A DNA stretch of 64,000 bases from Propionibacteriaceae bacterium (GCA_017306015.1 JAFKJK010000011.1:170324-234323); one strand, 5' to 3'. Numbered from the stretch's first letter, positions 7,217-15,884 are shown. A program made the numbers and translations. Notes: generated from the sequence alone by a model not told the origin.

Positions 7217-10200
7217 CTACGCCGGTTCGGTCTCGCCGGACGCAGCAGTCGAGCCTTTCCCGGACGCAGCAGTCGAGCCTTCCCCGGACGCAGCAGTCGA
7301 GCCTTCCCCGGACGCGATCCGCGGCCCCGCCTTCCTGGCAACCCGGTTCTCCCGCCAGGTCTCGAGCAGGTCGTACAGGACCGGGACGAGGATCAGCGTC
7401 AGCAGCGTGGACGAGACCAGGCCGCCGATCACCACGATCGCCAGCGGACGGGAGATGAACACCCCGCCGCCGGTGAGCCCCAGCGCCATCGGCAGCAGGG
7501 CGAATACCGTAGCCAGCGCCGTCATTACGATCGGACGGACGCGCAGCCGCGCCCCGGCCTGGATCGACTCGTCGACCCCGAGGCCGGACTTCCGCTTCTG
7601 GTTGATCAGGTCGATCAGCACGATCGCGTTGGTCACGACGATGCCGATCAGCATCAGCAGGCCGATCATGCTCGGCACGCCCAACGCGGTGTCGGTGAGC
7701 AGCGACAGCCCGATCGCCCCGGTCGCGGCGAATGGGATCGACACCAGCAGGATCAGCGGCTGCAGCAGCGACCCGAATGTCGCCACCATGATCAGGTAGA
7801 CCACCGCGATCGCCACCAGCATCGCCAGCCCCAGCTGCGCGAACGACTCGGTCTGCTGCTGCGACACCCCGCCGATCCGGACGTCGACGCCGCTGGGCAG
7901 GTCGAGCCCGTCGATGCCCGCCTTGATCTGGTTGGTGGTGGCGGTCAGGTCCGAACCCTCGTTCGACGCGGTCACGGTGGCCGCGCGCACGCCGTCCACC
8001 CGGGTGATGGTGGTCGGCGCCTTGACCACGTTCACGTCCGCCACGTCGGTGAGCGGGATCGGCTCGGCGGTCGCGTTCTGGGCGTCCTTGGACGCATCGG
8101 TGATCCGTTGCTGCTTGTTCTGGGCCTCGATCGTCTTGGCCCGCGACTCGTCCAGCGCGTCCAGCTGCTTGTCGATCGAGGTCACTCCGGACTTCGCCTG
8201 GATCTGTGCCGAACTCAGCTGGGCGAGCATGGACGCGGTCGCCGACAGCTGCTCGCTGACCGCGTAGATGCTGGCCGGCACCTTGACGGCGCACTGGGGG
8301 TTGGTCGGGTCGCTCTGGCAGACCGCCTGGAGGGCAGCCAGCTGCTTCTGCAGGGCGGCGAGCTTCGACTTGGTGCTGTTCACCTGCTTGGCCAGGTTCT
8401 GCTGCGCCTTCACCGCGGCCGCGCGGCTCTTCTTCAGGGCCTTGACCTGGTCGTTGAACGCCTTGTTCTGGGAGTCCTTCGACTCCTGCTGGAGGGCCTC
8501 GGAGTCCTTGCTGACCGCGTCGGCCGCGTCCAGCTTCGCGTTGGCGTTCATCAGCTGGGTCGGCGGCAGCTCGATCTTGCGCAGCTCCTCGATGCTCTTC
8601 ACCGGCTTCTGCGAGCGCAGGTAGACGTTGAGCGTGGTGTCGCCCTTGGCGAGCGTCCCGATCATCGATCCGCGGACGGCGCGCGCGACGGCCTGGCCGA
8701 TCGTCGCCTGGGTGAAGCCCTTCTTGGCGGCGGCGTGGTCGTCCACCTTGACCTGCAGCATGTCCTTGTCGTCGCCGAGATCGCTGGTGACGTTGGTCAG
8801 CCCGTTGATGCCCTTGAGCATGTCGGTGACCTTGTCGGAGTAGGTCTTGAGCAGCGTGGAGTCCGAGCTCTCCACGTAGAGCACCACGCCGGTCGAGGAG
8901 CTGGAGGCGCCGACCGCCACCTCGACGGTGCCCACCCCGGAGCCGAGTCCGGAGATGGCCGTCCGCAGCCGGTCGGCGGTCGCCTTGCCGTCCGCGCCGG
9001 GCTTCAGCGGGACGGTGAAGCTGGCCTGGTTCGTGTCGGACTGGCCGCCCATGAACAGCGAGCTGGATCCGCCGATCGTGGTCTGGTACGTCTGCACCGA
9101 CGGGTCGGACGCGAGGACGCCCTCGATCCTCTTCGCCGCGGTGTCGGTCTCGGCCAGGGACGTTCCGGACGGCAGCTTCTGGGTGATCGCCAGTGACTCG
9201 TTGCCCATCTCGCCGATGAAGTCGGTCTTGAGCAGGGTCGCCGCGCCGAGCGTCCCGACGAACAGCAGCACGGCCAGCGCGAGCGTCAGCCAGCGCCGGT
9301 GCAGCGCCCAGTTGAGCATCGGGAGGTAGGCCTTCTGCAGCCAGTTCTCGTCGTGGTGCGCCTCCTCGTCCTCCGTGGTCGGCGGCTTCCTGCTCGACCG
9401 TCGCATGAACACCGAGGCCAGCACGGGGATCACGGTCATGGCGACCAGCAACGACGCCAGCAGCGAGACGGTCACCGCGACGGCGAACGGACGGAAGAGC
9501 TCCCCGGCCTGGCCGCCGACGAGCCCGATCGGCAGGAACACGGCCACCGTCGTCAGCGTCGAGCTGGTCACCGCACCAGCCACTTCCTTGACCGCGTTGG
9601 CGATCGAGGCGGTGCCGCCCTCGCCGTAGCCCTGGTGTCGCTTGATGTTCTCGATGACGACGATGGCGTCGTCGACGACGCGTCCGATCGCGACGGTGAG
9701 CGCGGCCAGGGTGATGATGTTGAGGCTGTAGCCGCCGATCCACAGCCCGGCCAGTGCGATCAGCAGCGACATCGGGATCGAGATGGCGGTGATGATCGTC
9801 GGCCTGATCGAGCCGAGGAACACCATGATCACCAGCACGGCCATGGCCAGCCCGATCGCACCCTCGACGCTGAGGTCCTGGATCGAATCGGTGATGTAGG
9901 GCGCCTGGTCGAAGATCGTGCTGAAGCTCGCCCCGTCCCCCAGCTGCTGCTGCAGGGCCGGCAGCCTGGCTGCGACGGCGTGGGCGACGGCGACGGTGTT
10001 CGCGTCCGGGGACTTGGTGATCGACAGGGTCAGCGACGTCTTGCCGTTGACCCGCGAGATGCTCGTGGTCTCGGTCGGCTGCTCGACGACCTTGGCCACG
10101 CTCCCGAGGCGCACCGGCCCGTCGGTGGTGGGGATCAGCAGGTTGGCGATCTGGTCGACGGTCGAGTAGGTGGTGCCGGTCTGGACGTCCAGGTTGGCGG

Positions 10201-10864
10201 TGTCGGTGTGCATCGTCCCGGACGGGATCGCGGTCGCGTTGGCCGCGAAGATCTGGCCAATGGTGGCCGGGTCGATGCCCTTGTCCAGGAGCTTGTCCTG
10301 GTCGTAGGTGATGATCACCTCGTGGGTCTCCTGGCCGGCGACGCTGACGTCGCGGACCCCGTCGATGGTCTTCAGGTCGGGCACGACCAGGTCGGTGACC
10401 TGGGTGCTCAGGTCCTGCAGCGACCCGCTGGACGACACCGCGAGAGCCACGATCGGGATGTCGTCGAAGCTGCCGGTGACCACCTTGGGGTCGACGCCGG
10501 ACGGCAGGGCGGACGAGATCGAGTCGAGGGCGCTGCCGAGCTTGTTGGTCATGTCGTCCAGGTCGATCCCGTACTCCCACTGCACGGTCACCTGGGAGAC
10601 GCCGGACGAGCTCTTCGACGTGACCGACGTCACCCCGTCCACACCCTTGACGGCGGACTCGATCGGCTTGGTCACCTGGGCCTCGACCACCTCGGGGGCC
10701 GCGCCGGCGTACACGCTGATGACGCTGCCGCGGGGCAGGTCGATCGAGGGGATGAGCTCCTGCTTGAGGACGGTCGCAGCGTAGGTGCCCAACCCGATCA
10801 CCAGCAGTGCGAGCAGCAGCACCACACTGCGTTGGGCGAGGCTGCCCTTGGTCAAGCGATACAC
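7217..10864 (-). CDS. RND efflux transporter permease (AcrB/SwrC-like) with coiled-coil insertion
   Basis: Inner-membrane proton-driven exporter of the AcrB/HAE1-like RND superfamily, 1215 residues, GTG start with GAGAGGGAGA just upstream. TM1 is at residues 12-32. The TM4 motif GRVVDDAIVVIENI carries the paired Asp residues of proton relay. A second membrane block begins near LALAVLLFVGTL, and the TM10 equivalent GIVVTNAIVLIDL lacks the AcrB lysine, as in Gram-positive relatives such as SwrC. Residues about 769-929 are an Ala/Lys/Gln-rich segment with two coiled-coil helices around a Cys-bearing turn (AVCQSDPTNPQCAV), not part of ordinary AcrB. The C-terminus ends in short GSTAASGE repeats (about 7237-7312). 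It is divergent from a MarR regulator, which probably represses it. Confidence 0.93.
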   Translation of the reverse strand: MYRLTKGSLAQRSVVLLLALLVIGLGTYAATVLKQELIPSIDLPRGSVISVYAGAAPEVVEAQVTKPIESAVKGVDGVTSVTSKSSSGVSQVTVQWEYGIDLDDMTNKLGSALDSISSALPSGVDPKVVTGSFDDIPIVALAVSSSGSLQDLSTQVTDLVVPDLKTIDGVRDVSVAGQETHEVIITYDQDKLLDKGIDPATIGQIFAANATAIPSGTMHTDTANLDVQTGTTYSTVDQIANLLIPTTDGPVRLGSVAKVVEQPTETTSISRVNGKTSLTLSITKSPDANTVAVAHAVAARLPALQQQLGDGASFSTIFDQAPYITDSIQDLSVEGAIGLAMAVLVIMVFLGSIRPTIITAISIPMSLLIALAGLWIGGYSLNIITLAALTVAIGRVVDDAIVVIENIKRHQGYGEGGTASIANAVKEVAGAVTSSTLTTVAVFLPIGLVGGQAGELFRPFAVAVTVSLLASLLVAMTVIPVLASVFMRRSSRKPPTTEDEEAHHDENWLQKAYLPMLNWALHRRWLTLALAVLLFVGTLGAATLLKTDFIGEMGNESLAITQKLPSGTSLAETDTAAKRIEGVLASDPSVQTYQTTIGGSSSLFMGGQSDTNQASFTVPLKPGADGKATADRLRTAISGLGSGVGTVEVAVGASSSSTGVVLYVESSDSTLLKTYSDKVTDMLKGINGLTNVTSDLGDDKDMLQVKVDDHAAAKKGFTQATIGQAVARAVRGSMIGTLAKGDTTLNVYLRSQKPVKSIEELRKIELPPTQLMNANAKLDAADAVSKDSEALQQESKDSQNKAFNDQVKALKKSRAAAVKAQQNLAKQVNSTKSKLAALQKQLAALQAVCQSDPTNPQCAVKVPASIYAVSEQLSATASMLAQLSSAQIQAKSGVTSIDKQLDALDESRAKTIEAQNKQQRITDASKDAQNATAEPIPLTDVADVNVVKAPTTITRVDGVRAATVTASNEGSDLTATTNQIKAGIDGLDLPSGVDVRIGGVSQQQTESFAQLGLAMLVAIAVVYLIMVATFGSLLQPLILLVSIPFAATGAIGLSLLTDTALGVPSMIGLLMLIGIVVTNAIVLIDLINQKRKSGLGVDESIQAGARLRVRPIVMTALATVFALLPMALGLTGGGVFISRPLAIVVIGGLVSSTLLTLILVPVLYDLLETWRENRVARKAGPRIASGEGSTAASGEGSTAASGKGSTAASGETEPA
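7237..7312 (-). repeat. 21-bp tandem repeats at the 3' end of the RND gene
   Basis: A 21-bp unit beginning CCGGACGCAGCAGTCGAGCC is repeated three times with small changes. It encodes the GSTAASGE heptad-like repeats of the transporter C-terminal tail. Confidence 0.85.
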
Positions 10865-10918
10865 AGATCTCCCTCTCGAAGCGGCGCTGCCCGGGGTGGC
10901 GGGGTCACAAGCGCATCG

Positions 10919-10935
10919 GTTAGCCTACTACTAAC
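10919..10935. promoter_or_regulatory. Candidate MarR operator
   Basis: The inverted repeat GTTAG-CCTACTA-CTAAC lies in the 96-bp divergent spacer between the RND pump (start 10864) and the MarR gene (start 10961). MarR proteins usually bind palindromes of this size between themselves and the gene they control, so one site could serve both promoters. Confidence 0.6.
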
Positions 10936-10960
10936 TATCTGACAGCCAAGTGAGACTCCT

Positions 10961-11458
10961 GTGGAGCACCGTTACGACCTCGAGGCGCTCGGCCTGGACG
11001 CCGAGCGCAGCGCCCTCGCGCGCGAGATCTGGGAGCTCAACCTTCAGGTGCACGAGCAGGCGATGAGGCTCGTCGGGCCGTCCCAGATTCCGCTCGACCT
11101 CACCGTCCAGCAGTTGCGGGTGCTGAACCTGGTGGCCTCCGAACCGGGCCTGAGCAGCCAGGACCTGGCTCGGCAGCTGGCCGTCAGCCCGCCCACGGCC
11201 AGCGGCCTGGTCGACCGCCTGGAGGAGAAGGGCGTCCTGGAACGGCGGCGGGACCCGGACGACCGCCGGCTGCGCCGGCTCTACCTCACCGACCTCGGCC
11301 AGGAGGCGGTCCTGGAGGGCGATTCGCTGTTCGAACGGGCGCTGGTCGCGGTGATCAAGTTGATGACCCCGGACGACATGCGGGCCATGAAGCGCAGCTC
11401 CCAGACCATGCTGGACGTGTTCTCCCGGCTGGCCGACAAGCGCTCGGACGCCGGCTGA
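10961..11458 (+). CDS. MarR-family transcriptional regulator
   Basis: 165-residue winged-helix regulator, GTG start. The central part has the MarR layout: recognition region LSSQDLARQLAVSPPTASGLVDRLEEKGVL (the helix-turn-helix with the basic wing), then RRRDPDDRRLRRLYLT, the family's DxRxxR wing motif. N- and C-terminal helices would form the dimer interface. It is divergent from the RND efflux gene, the usual arrangement in which a drug-responsive MarR represses an exporter; the palindrome at 10919-10935 is the likely operator. The inducing ligand cannot be told. Confidence 0.93.
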   Translation: MEHRYDLEALGLDAERSALAREIWELNLQVHEQAMRLVGPSQIPLDLTVQQLRVLNLVASEPGLSSQDLARQLAVSPPTASGLVDRLEEKGVLERRRDPDDRRLRRLYLTDLGQEAVLEGDSLFERALVAVIKLMTPDDMRAMKRSSQTMLDVFSRLADKRSDAG

Positions 11459-11541
11459 GCCCGTCCGTCCCTCGCCGCGCCGCTCGCCGCTGCCCCTCGC
11501 CCGCCGCCGCCCCTCTGGCGCCGCCGCCCCCCTCTGGACGA

Positions 11542-11605
11542 TTCGCTCCCGAAAGGGACGTTCGCTCCCGAAACTTCGGGAGCGAACGTCCCTTTCGGGA
11601 GCGAA
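11542..11605. repeat. Long palindrome, family P1, copy 1
   Basis: Perfect 31-bp arms (11542-11572 and 11575-11605) around a 2-nt centre. Each arm contains TTCGCTCCCGAA twice around AGGGACG. It lies downstream of the MarR gene and before convergent features. Related copies are at 23136-23195 and 60034-60093. Confidence 0.95.
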
Positions 11606-11648
11606 CTTCGTGGGGGGATCCCAAGCGGCGACCAGGGCTTCGCCGTTC

Positions 11649-11754
11649 CGTCCCAGGTGTAACCCGACACGCCGACGACACGCCGGGTCGGCCGGAATTG
11701 GACGGATTCATTCCGGTGAACCCCTTGCGAACTCCCTGTGAAGCCGACTAGAAC
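11649..11754 (+). promoter_or_regulatory. Upstream box and promoter of candidate small RNA, copy C
   Basis: A 37-bp box at 11649-11685 contains two GACAC motifs 11 bp apart and is 35/37 identical to 17309-17273 on the minus strand. In both places exactly 39 bp separate the box from a TTGCG -35 element. Here -35 TTGCGA is 11725-11730 and -10 TAGAAC 11749-11754, spacing 18. GACAC is the published core motif of WhiA binding; that link is only a suggestion. Confidence 0.6.
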
Positions 11755-11757
11755 TCT

Positions 11758-11936
11758 GCCTACCGGATCGCTTCGGCGGCCGGGGCCGGAAGAAGGAAGT
11801 TGGGCCTCTGCGGGCTTTTCGCTCGCGGCGTCGTGGTGATGCGCGATGGTCCAGCTGGGAGCTTCCGGGTTGCAGCGGACATCACGCCGAGGCGTCAGAA
11901 GGCCCTGGGGACTCATACTCGCCGGGGCCTTCTCCT
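11758..11936 (+). ncRNA. Candidate structured small RNA, copy C
   Basis: About 180 nt from just after the TAGAAC -10 box to a terminator-like hairpin. Recognisable pieces shared with copy B are: CTACCGGATC followed by a UUCG hairpin (stem CGC/GCG here, CAC/GTG in B, a compensatory change), GTGATGCG and CATCAC that can pair to close a central domain, and a final hairpin AGGCCC...GGGCCT at 11899-11931 whose loop GACTCATACTC is identical in all copies, followed by a pyrimidine-rich tract. Its 3' end overlaps, antisense, the last 50 bases of the OsmC gene. No known RNA family is recognised. Confidence 0.55.
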
Positions 11937-12394
11937 TTGCCCGGGTCGGTCTTGCCCGGGTCGGTCTTGCCCGGGGCGATCTCGAAGCTGACCTCCGTCG
12001 GCAACTGGACGGTGCGCGACACCGTGCACAGCCGATCCCGCGACCTGGCGACGGCCGCCGGCAGCACCTCGCGGGCGCGATCGCCGTCCGGGCCGTGCGG
12101 GAAGTCGATCGCGAACCGCGCCGTCACCGGGCCCAGGTGGTTGCCGTGCTCGTCGTTCAGCTTCTCGGCGGACGCGACGACGGCGAACGCGTCCGGCTCC
12201 GCGCGACGGGTGGTGAGGTAGTCGACGTCAACGGCGGAGCAGCCTGCGACAGCCGCCAGCAGCAGCTCGACCGGCGTGAAGTCCGGGTCCGCGCCTTCGG
12301 CGAGCACCAGGCGTCCGCCCCGGGCATTGGTCACCTCGAAGCGTCGTTCCCCGATCCGGCGCAACTCAACCGAGCGTTCATTCGTCGTAGTCAT
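11882..12394 (-). CDS. OsmC/Ohr-family peroxiredoxin-like protein
   Basis: 170-residue protein of the OsmC family, small cytoplasmic dimers that reduce organic hydroperoxides with two cysteines. Cys52 in AAVAGCSAVD and a second Cys near 122 in SRDRLCTVSR match the family pair, and TPVELLLAAVAGC is the signature segment. ATG at 12394 is chosen because homology begins with MTTTNERSVELRRIGERRF; a longer upstream frame exists but has no family resemblance. A GATACT sequence lies six bases before the ATG, so the mRNA may be leaderless. The C-terminal tail has PGKTD repeats and then residues GPGEYESPGP read from the antisense of the small-RNA terminator, which suggests the gene end was reshaped by that element. 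Confidence 0.88.
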   Translation of the reverse strand: MTTTNERSVELRRIGERRFEVTNARGGRLVLAEGADPDFTPVELLLAAVAGCSAVDVDYLTTRRAEPDAFAVVASAEKLNDEHGNHLGPVTARFAIDFPHGPDGDRAREVLPAAVARSRDRLCTVSRTVQLPTEVSFEIAPGKTDPGKTDPGKGEGPGEYESPGPSDASA

Positions 12395-13037
12395 GGCAGC
12401 AGTATCGCCCGCCGGTCCGCACGGCGCTCGCACCCGGAAAATGGGTGGGAGAGGGCTGTCGGTCGGGTAGGCGGGTGGGTGGTTGCGGCCGCTCGGGAGG
12501 CCCGCAGCCCCTCCCGAGCGAGGCCTGGTCCCCCTAAAGTCGAAGCGTCCGGCGGACTCCACGTCGTCGTGACTCGACAGGCCGGATTCCAGGGGAACCA
12601 TGACCGCGATTCAGGGGACAGGGCACGCGACGGCCAAGCGCGTGCTCCATTCCGATTCGCGTCCGGCCCCCTGCCTCCGGACTGATGCCTCCGCAAACAC
12701 CGTGCCGATGCCATCCGTGCCGGTTCGGTCCATCATCCTCGTCGGTGGCCCGCCAGCTGCCACGAGAGTGGGAGGCTCCGCCACCGCCCGGGACGGGGAT
12801 CGACGAAGCTCCCCGCGGTAGGTGACGGCCGGGGCGAACACAACTCCGCGCTGTTCGTCCCGAAGCAGTCCGTGGCCGGATCGATGCGGCGATCCGGCCA
12901 CGGAACAGCTTTCATGGTGCGTAAATCACTGAGCAGCTAGGCCATTTCCCCTCGCGAGCGGGGTTGGCTGAGGCACAATGACCAACGTCAGGGCACGCCA
13001 TTGCGGCGACCCGCGGGCCTGGTCGAGGAGCCGATCG
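12395..13037. other. Intergenic region with a chain of hairpins
   Basis: No convincing protein gene. From about 12735 to 12903 several hairpins follow one another on the plus strand: GGGGA...TCCCC near 12795-12815, CGAACA...TGTTCG near 12835-12858, and a perfect 14-bp stem at 12870-12903. This could be an unannotated structured RNA ending in a terminator. No match to RNase P RNA, tmRNA, SRP RNA or a tRNA was seen. Confidence 0.4.
12870..12903 (+). terminator. Strong hairpin, perfect 14-bp stem
   Basis: CCGTGGCCGGATCG (12870-12883), loop ATGCGG, and CGATCCGGCCACGG (12890-12903), followed by AACAGCTTTC. It looks like a terminator or the last hairpin of a structured transcript. No protein gene ends just before it. 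Confidence 0.55.
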
Positions 13038-15584
13038 GTGATTTCACTACCGCGAACCCGGCTGCTCTCCCGCCTGGATGCCGCGATCCCGCTGCTGCTG
13101 GTCGAGGGCGGCGCCGGAAACCACAAGTTCGCCCTGCTGCACGACTGGACCTCCCTGCCGGGGGCCGAGGTCAGGGTGGCGGTCGACCTCGACCCGCGCC
13201 AGCAGGCACATGCCTCGATCTCGGACCAGTTGCGCTACCAGTTGCAGCTCGCGGGCGTCCCCGTCCCGGCGGACGCGGTCGCGTCCACCCCGGGGGAGAT
13301 CATCGCCGGGCCACTGGAGCGAGCCGTGATCGGTCTCGACCGTCCGGTCGCCCTGGCGGTGCACCGGCTGGACGAGATCCCGGCCGAGGTGGCGCGCGCC
13401 CTGATCGACCTTGCCGGACGGCTGCCTGCCTTCCGGGTGCTCGCCACCGCGGTCGACGGCTACGCCCTCGTCGGGATGGCGGTGGCGGCCGGTGTGGGCT
13501 ACCAGGTCATCGACGACACCCTGCTGGCCTACACCGAGGCTGAGGTCGCCGAGCTGCTGGCACGGGAGCTTCCCGGTGCCGATGCAGGCCCGGGCAGCGT
13601 TCGGGCCGTGCTGGCGGCGACGCGGGGCAACCCGGCGCTGGTCGAGCGGACCATCGAGCTGTTCGGGCCCGAGGTGATCGCCGGGACGGTGACCAGAGAG
13701 CAGGCGTTCTGGGGCTGGCTGCCCGAGCGCAACGGTCCGGAGCCGTTCCGGCGAGCGCTGCGCACCCTCGCCCAGGCGCCCCGGTTCAGCCCGGCGCTGT
13801 TGCACCGCATGTTCGGCGACGAGCGCGGCGACTACCTGCTGGAGCGGATGCGGCGCCAGGTCGGCGAGTTCGTGACCAGTCCCACACCGGTGTTCACCTG
13901 GACGCCGGCGCTGCGGCGGCAGTGGCGCCGGTGGTACGCCGCCCAGCCGGTGGAGCAGATCGAAGCCGACCGGACCTGGCTGGCCGAATGCGCCCAGGCC
14001 ACCGGCGACATCGAACTGGCTCTGCTGATGCTGCTCGGCAGCCACCGGCTCGACCAGGCCACCCAGCTCGCCGGGGACTGGCTGTGGGAGCTCGGCAGAG
14101 GTGCCCCGCAGCTTCTCTCGGAAGCCCTGTCCTCGCTCGATCCGGCGGTACTCGCCGGCCGTCCCGTCCTGCTCGCACTGCTCGGCCGCCTCGGGCCGAG
14201 CCGGGGCGAGCCTGCCGCCGATCCCGGCATCGCTGAACTCCAGCGGACGCTGCTGGAAGGCCGGGTCGGTGGCAGCACGATCGCCCAGCTCGACCGGCTC
14301 GCCAAGGTCGCGGTCGTCGCCCTCGACACCGGGGAGGTGGGCGTCGCCGTCCGCGCGGCCGGGAAGTGGGCCGCGCTCGCCGCGGTCCGCGCCGCCGAGG
14401 TGGCGCCCGCGCTGTCGCCCGGCCTGGTCTCCGACGCGATGCTTGTCGCCGGGACGCTGTTCCAGCTGGACCGCGCCGACCTGTCCCTCCAGCTCGCAGC
14501 CCAGTTCCTGCCGCTGCTGCGCCGCAATCCGGCCTCAACGGGCGGCGTGGAGGACACGCGGGCGGCCGCGCTGTCCGCGCTGGGGACGGCGGCGTCCGTC
14601 CTGCTCGGCCACTCCCGGGCCGATGACCGGTCTCCGTCCGCCGATCACCTCGGGCATCCGCTCGAGTCGGTTGCCCGGGCCGTCCAGCAGACGTGGGACG
14701 CGCTCGACCGCGACGACCTCGACGCGGCGGACGCCGTGACCCAGGTCGCGTTCGCCCGCCTGCAGGAGCCGGCGGACTGGCCGATCCTCGTCGCTCACCG
14801 GATCGCCGTCCTGGTGGCCGTCGGACGGAGCGACGCAGCCGCGGAGGAGTTCGCCCAGCGCGTCCGTCCGGAGCGATGGGCGGCGTGGCAGCGGCACCCG
14901 GAGGCGCCGAGCTGGTGGGCGGTGCTGGCCGAGCTGATGCTGGCCCGCTCGCCGGGACGTGCCGGGGTGCGCAGCGTGCCGGAGCTGGCCGAGGCCGTCC
15001 GTTCGCTGCCCCGGGCCGCCCTGCCCCGGTGGTGCGCGGGTGCGCGGGAGGTGGTGGAGCTGCTCCTGCTCACCCGCGGGCCCGGCGAAGCTGCTGCGCT
15101 CGCGTCCGCCGATGCCGTGCTGCCGGGCCTGCCGCACCGCACCCGGTGGAACCTGGGACTCCTGGCCGCCCTGGTCCGGCTGCGCGCCGGCGAGGACAGT
15201 GCCGCTGTGCAGACCGTGCTGGCCGGTGGCGGTGGCCTGAAGCAGCGGTCGGCCCCGATCGCGCTGGCGCTGGCTGGACGCGATGAGATCGACACGCTCA
15301 TCCTGATGCTGCCGCCGTCCGCGCCGAGCCCGGTGCGGGAGAGCCTCGCGCTGGCGCTGCGCTACGCCGGACGTCCCGGCGGCGACCAGGCGGGACCTCG
15401 CCTGGCCGGCCGCGAGCTCGAGGTGCTGGCCGGCGTCCGGCGGGGGCTGACGAACGCCGCCATCGCCCGGGAGCTGTTCGTCTCGGTCAACACCGTCAAG
15501 TTCCACCGCACCAACCTGTATCGCAAGCTCGGCGCCAACTCCCGGCAGGAGTTGCTCGCCGCCGCCCTGCGGCTGGGGCTGTAG
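13038..15584 (+). CDS. LuxR-family regulator, MalT-like, with degenerate P-loop
   Basis: Large (848-residue) transcription regulator with a C-terminal LuxR helix-turn-helix: AGRELEVLAGVRRGLTN, then AIARELFVSVNTVKFHRTN and LYRKLGA, in the last 60 residues. The N-terminus (LPRTRLLSRLDAAIPLLLVEG) aligns with the start of the STAND ATPase domain of MalT-type proteins, but the Walker A position reads GGAGNHKFALL instead of GxxGxGKT, so nucleotide binding is doubtful. The middle is helical repeat-like and Ala/Leu-rich, as expected for a sensor region. GTG 13038 is preferred: GAGGAG lies seven bases upstream and the homology starts there. An ATG at 12978 would add 20 residues. Confidence 0.88.
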   Translation: MISLPRTRLLSRLDAAIPLLLVEGGAGNHKFALLHDWTSLPGAEVRVAVDLDPRQQAHASISDQLRYQLQLAGVPVPADAVASTPGEIIAGPLERAVIGLDRPVALAVHRLDEIPAEVARALIDLAGRLPAFRVLATAVDGYALVGMAVAAGVGYQVIDDTLLAYTEAEVAELLARELPGADAGPGSVRAVLAATRGNPALVERTIELFGPEVIAGTVTREQAFWGWLPERNGPEPFRRALRTLAQAPRFSPALLHRMFGDERGDYLLERMRRQVGEFVTSPTPVFTWTPALRRQWRRWYAAQPVEQIEADRTWLAECAQATGDIELALLMLLGSHRLDQATQLAGDWLWELGRGAPQLLSEALSSLDPAVLAGRPVLLALLGRLGPSRGEPAADPGIAELQRTLLEGRVGGSTIAQLDRLAKVAVVALDTGEVGVAVRAAGKWAALAAVRAAEVAPALSPGLVSDAMLVAGTLFQLDRADLSLQLAAQFLPLLRRNPASTGGVEDTRAAALSALGTAASVLLGHSRADDRSPSADHLGHPLESVARAVQQTWDALDRDDLDAADAVTQVAFARLQEPADWPILVAHRIAVLVAVGRSDAAAEEFAQRVRPERWAAWQRHPEAPSWWAVLAELMLARSPGRAGVRSVPELAEAVRSLPRAALPRWCAGAREVVELLLLTRGPGEAAALASADAVLPGLPHRTRWNLGLLAALVRLRAGEDSAAVQTVLAGGGGLKQRSAPIALALAGRDEIDTLILMLPPSAPSPVRESLALALRYAGRPGGDQAGPRLAGRELEVLAGVRRGLTNAAIARELFVSVNTVKFHRTNLYRKLGANSRQELLAAALRLGL

Positions 15585-15657
15585 CGGCCGGCGGGGTCGT
15601 CGATGGCGGGCCGTCGGTGTCGGCCCCCGTGCGGGGTTTGGGCCCAGGTCCGAGGCT

Positions 15658-15884
15658 TTGGGGAAAGGGAAAGGCCCCGGTGAGTATGAGTCTCCGGGGC
15701 CTGCCCTCGAATCCGGCGTGATGGCCGATCATCGATTGATCCAAGAGCTACCAGTCAACACGCCCCACGCATCACCGGGGGCCCGAGTGGCGAACCACCG
15801 GACGGCTGACTTCCTGCTCTCGATCCCCGTCTCACCGAAGTGATCCGGTAGCCAGATTTCTACCGGGTTGGTGGAGGGGTCCGC
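15658..15884 (-). repeat. 227-bp direct repeat, copy A (3' side of galM)
   Basis: Identical to 16981-17207 except for one base (A at 15735, G at 17058). It contains the body and terminator of the candidate small RNA and includes the last codons of galM. Confidence 0.95.
15661..15851 (-). ncRNA. Candidate structured small RNA, copy A
   Basis: Same sequence as copy B apart from one base. The -10-like TAGAAA is at 15862-15857, and its TAG is the stop codon of galM. The upstream box and the -35 found in copies B and C are missing because galM occupies that place, so this copy may be unexpressed or transcribed by read-through from galM. The terminator hairpin is 15702-15672. Confidence 0.45.

Noticed and set aside
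7107..10580. Long minus-strand frame of 1157 codons overlapping the RND gene
   Set aside because: A shifted frame of the same strand, composed of Arg/Asp/Gly-rich sequence with no domain; the RND frame 7217-10864 has TM helices and RND motifs.
12395..12601. 69-codon N-terminal extension of the OsmC protein
   Set aside because: Low-complexity, unlike the family, and the ATG at 12394 begins the normal OsmC sequence with a -10-like box before it.
15700..15760. tRNA-like T-arm (CCTCGAATCCGG)
   Set aside because: No acceptor stem, D-arm or anticodon arm can be formed; the sequence is part of the repeated small-RNA element.
15658..15843. 61-residue reading frame (also identical at 16981-17166)
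   Set aside because: It exists only because the 227-bp repeat is duplicated. It starts with TTG inside the terminator region, is antisense to the candidate small RNA, and the third copy of that RNA does not keep the frame.
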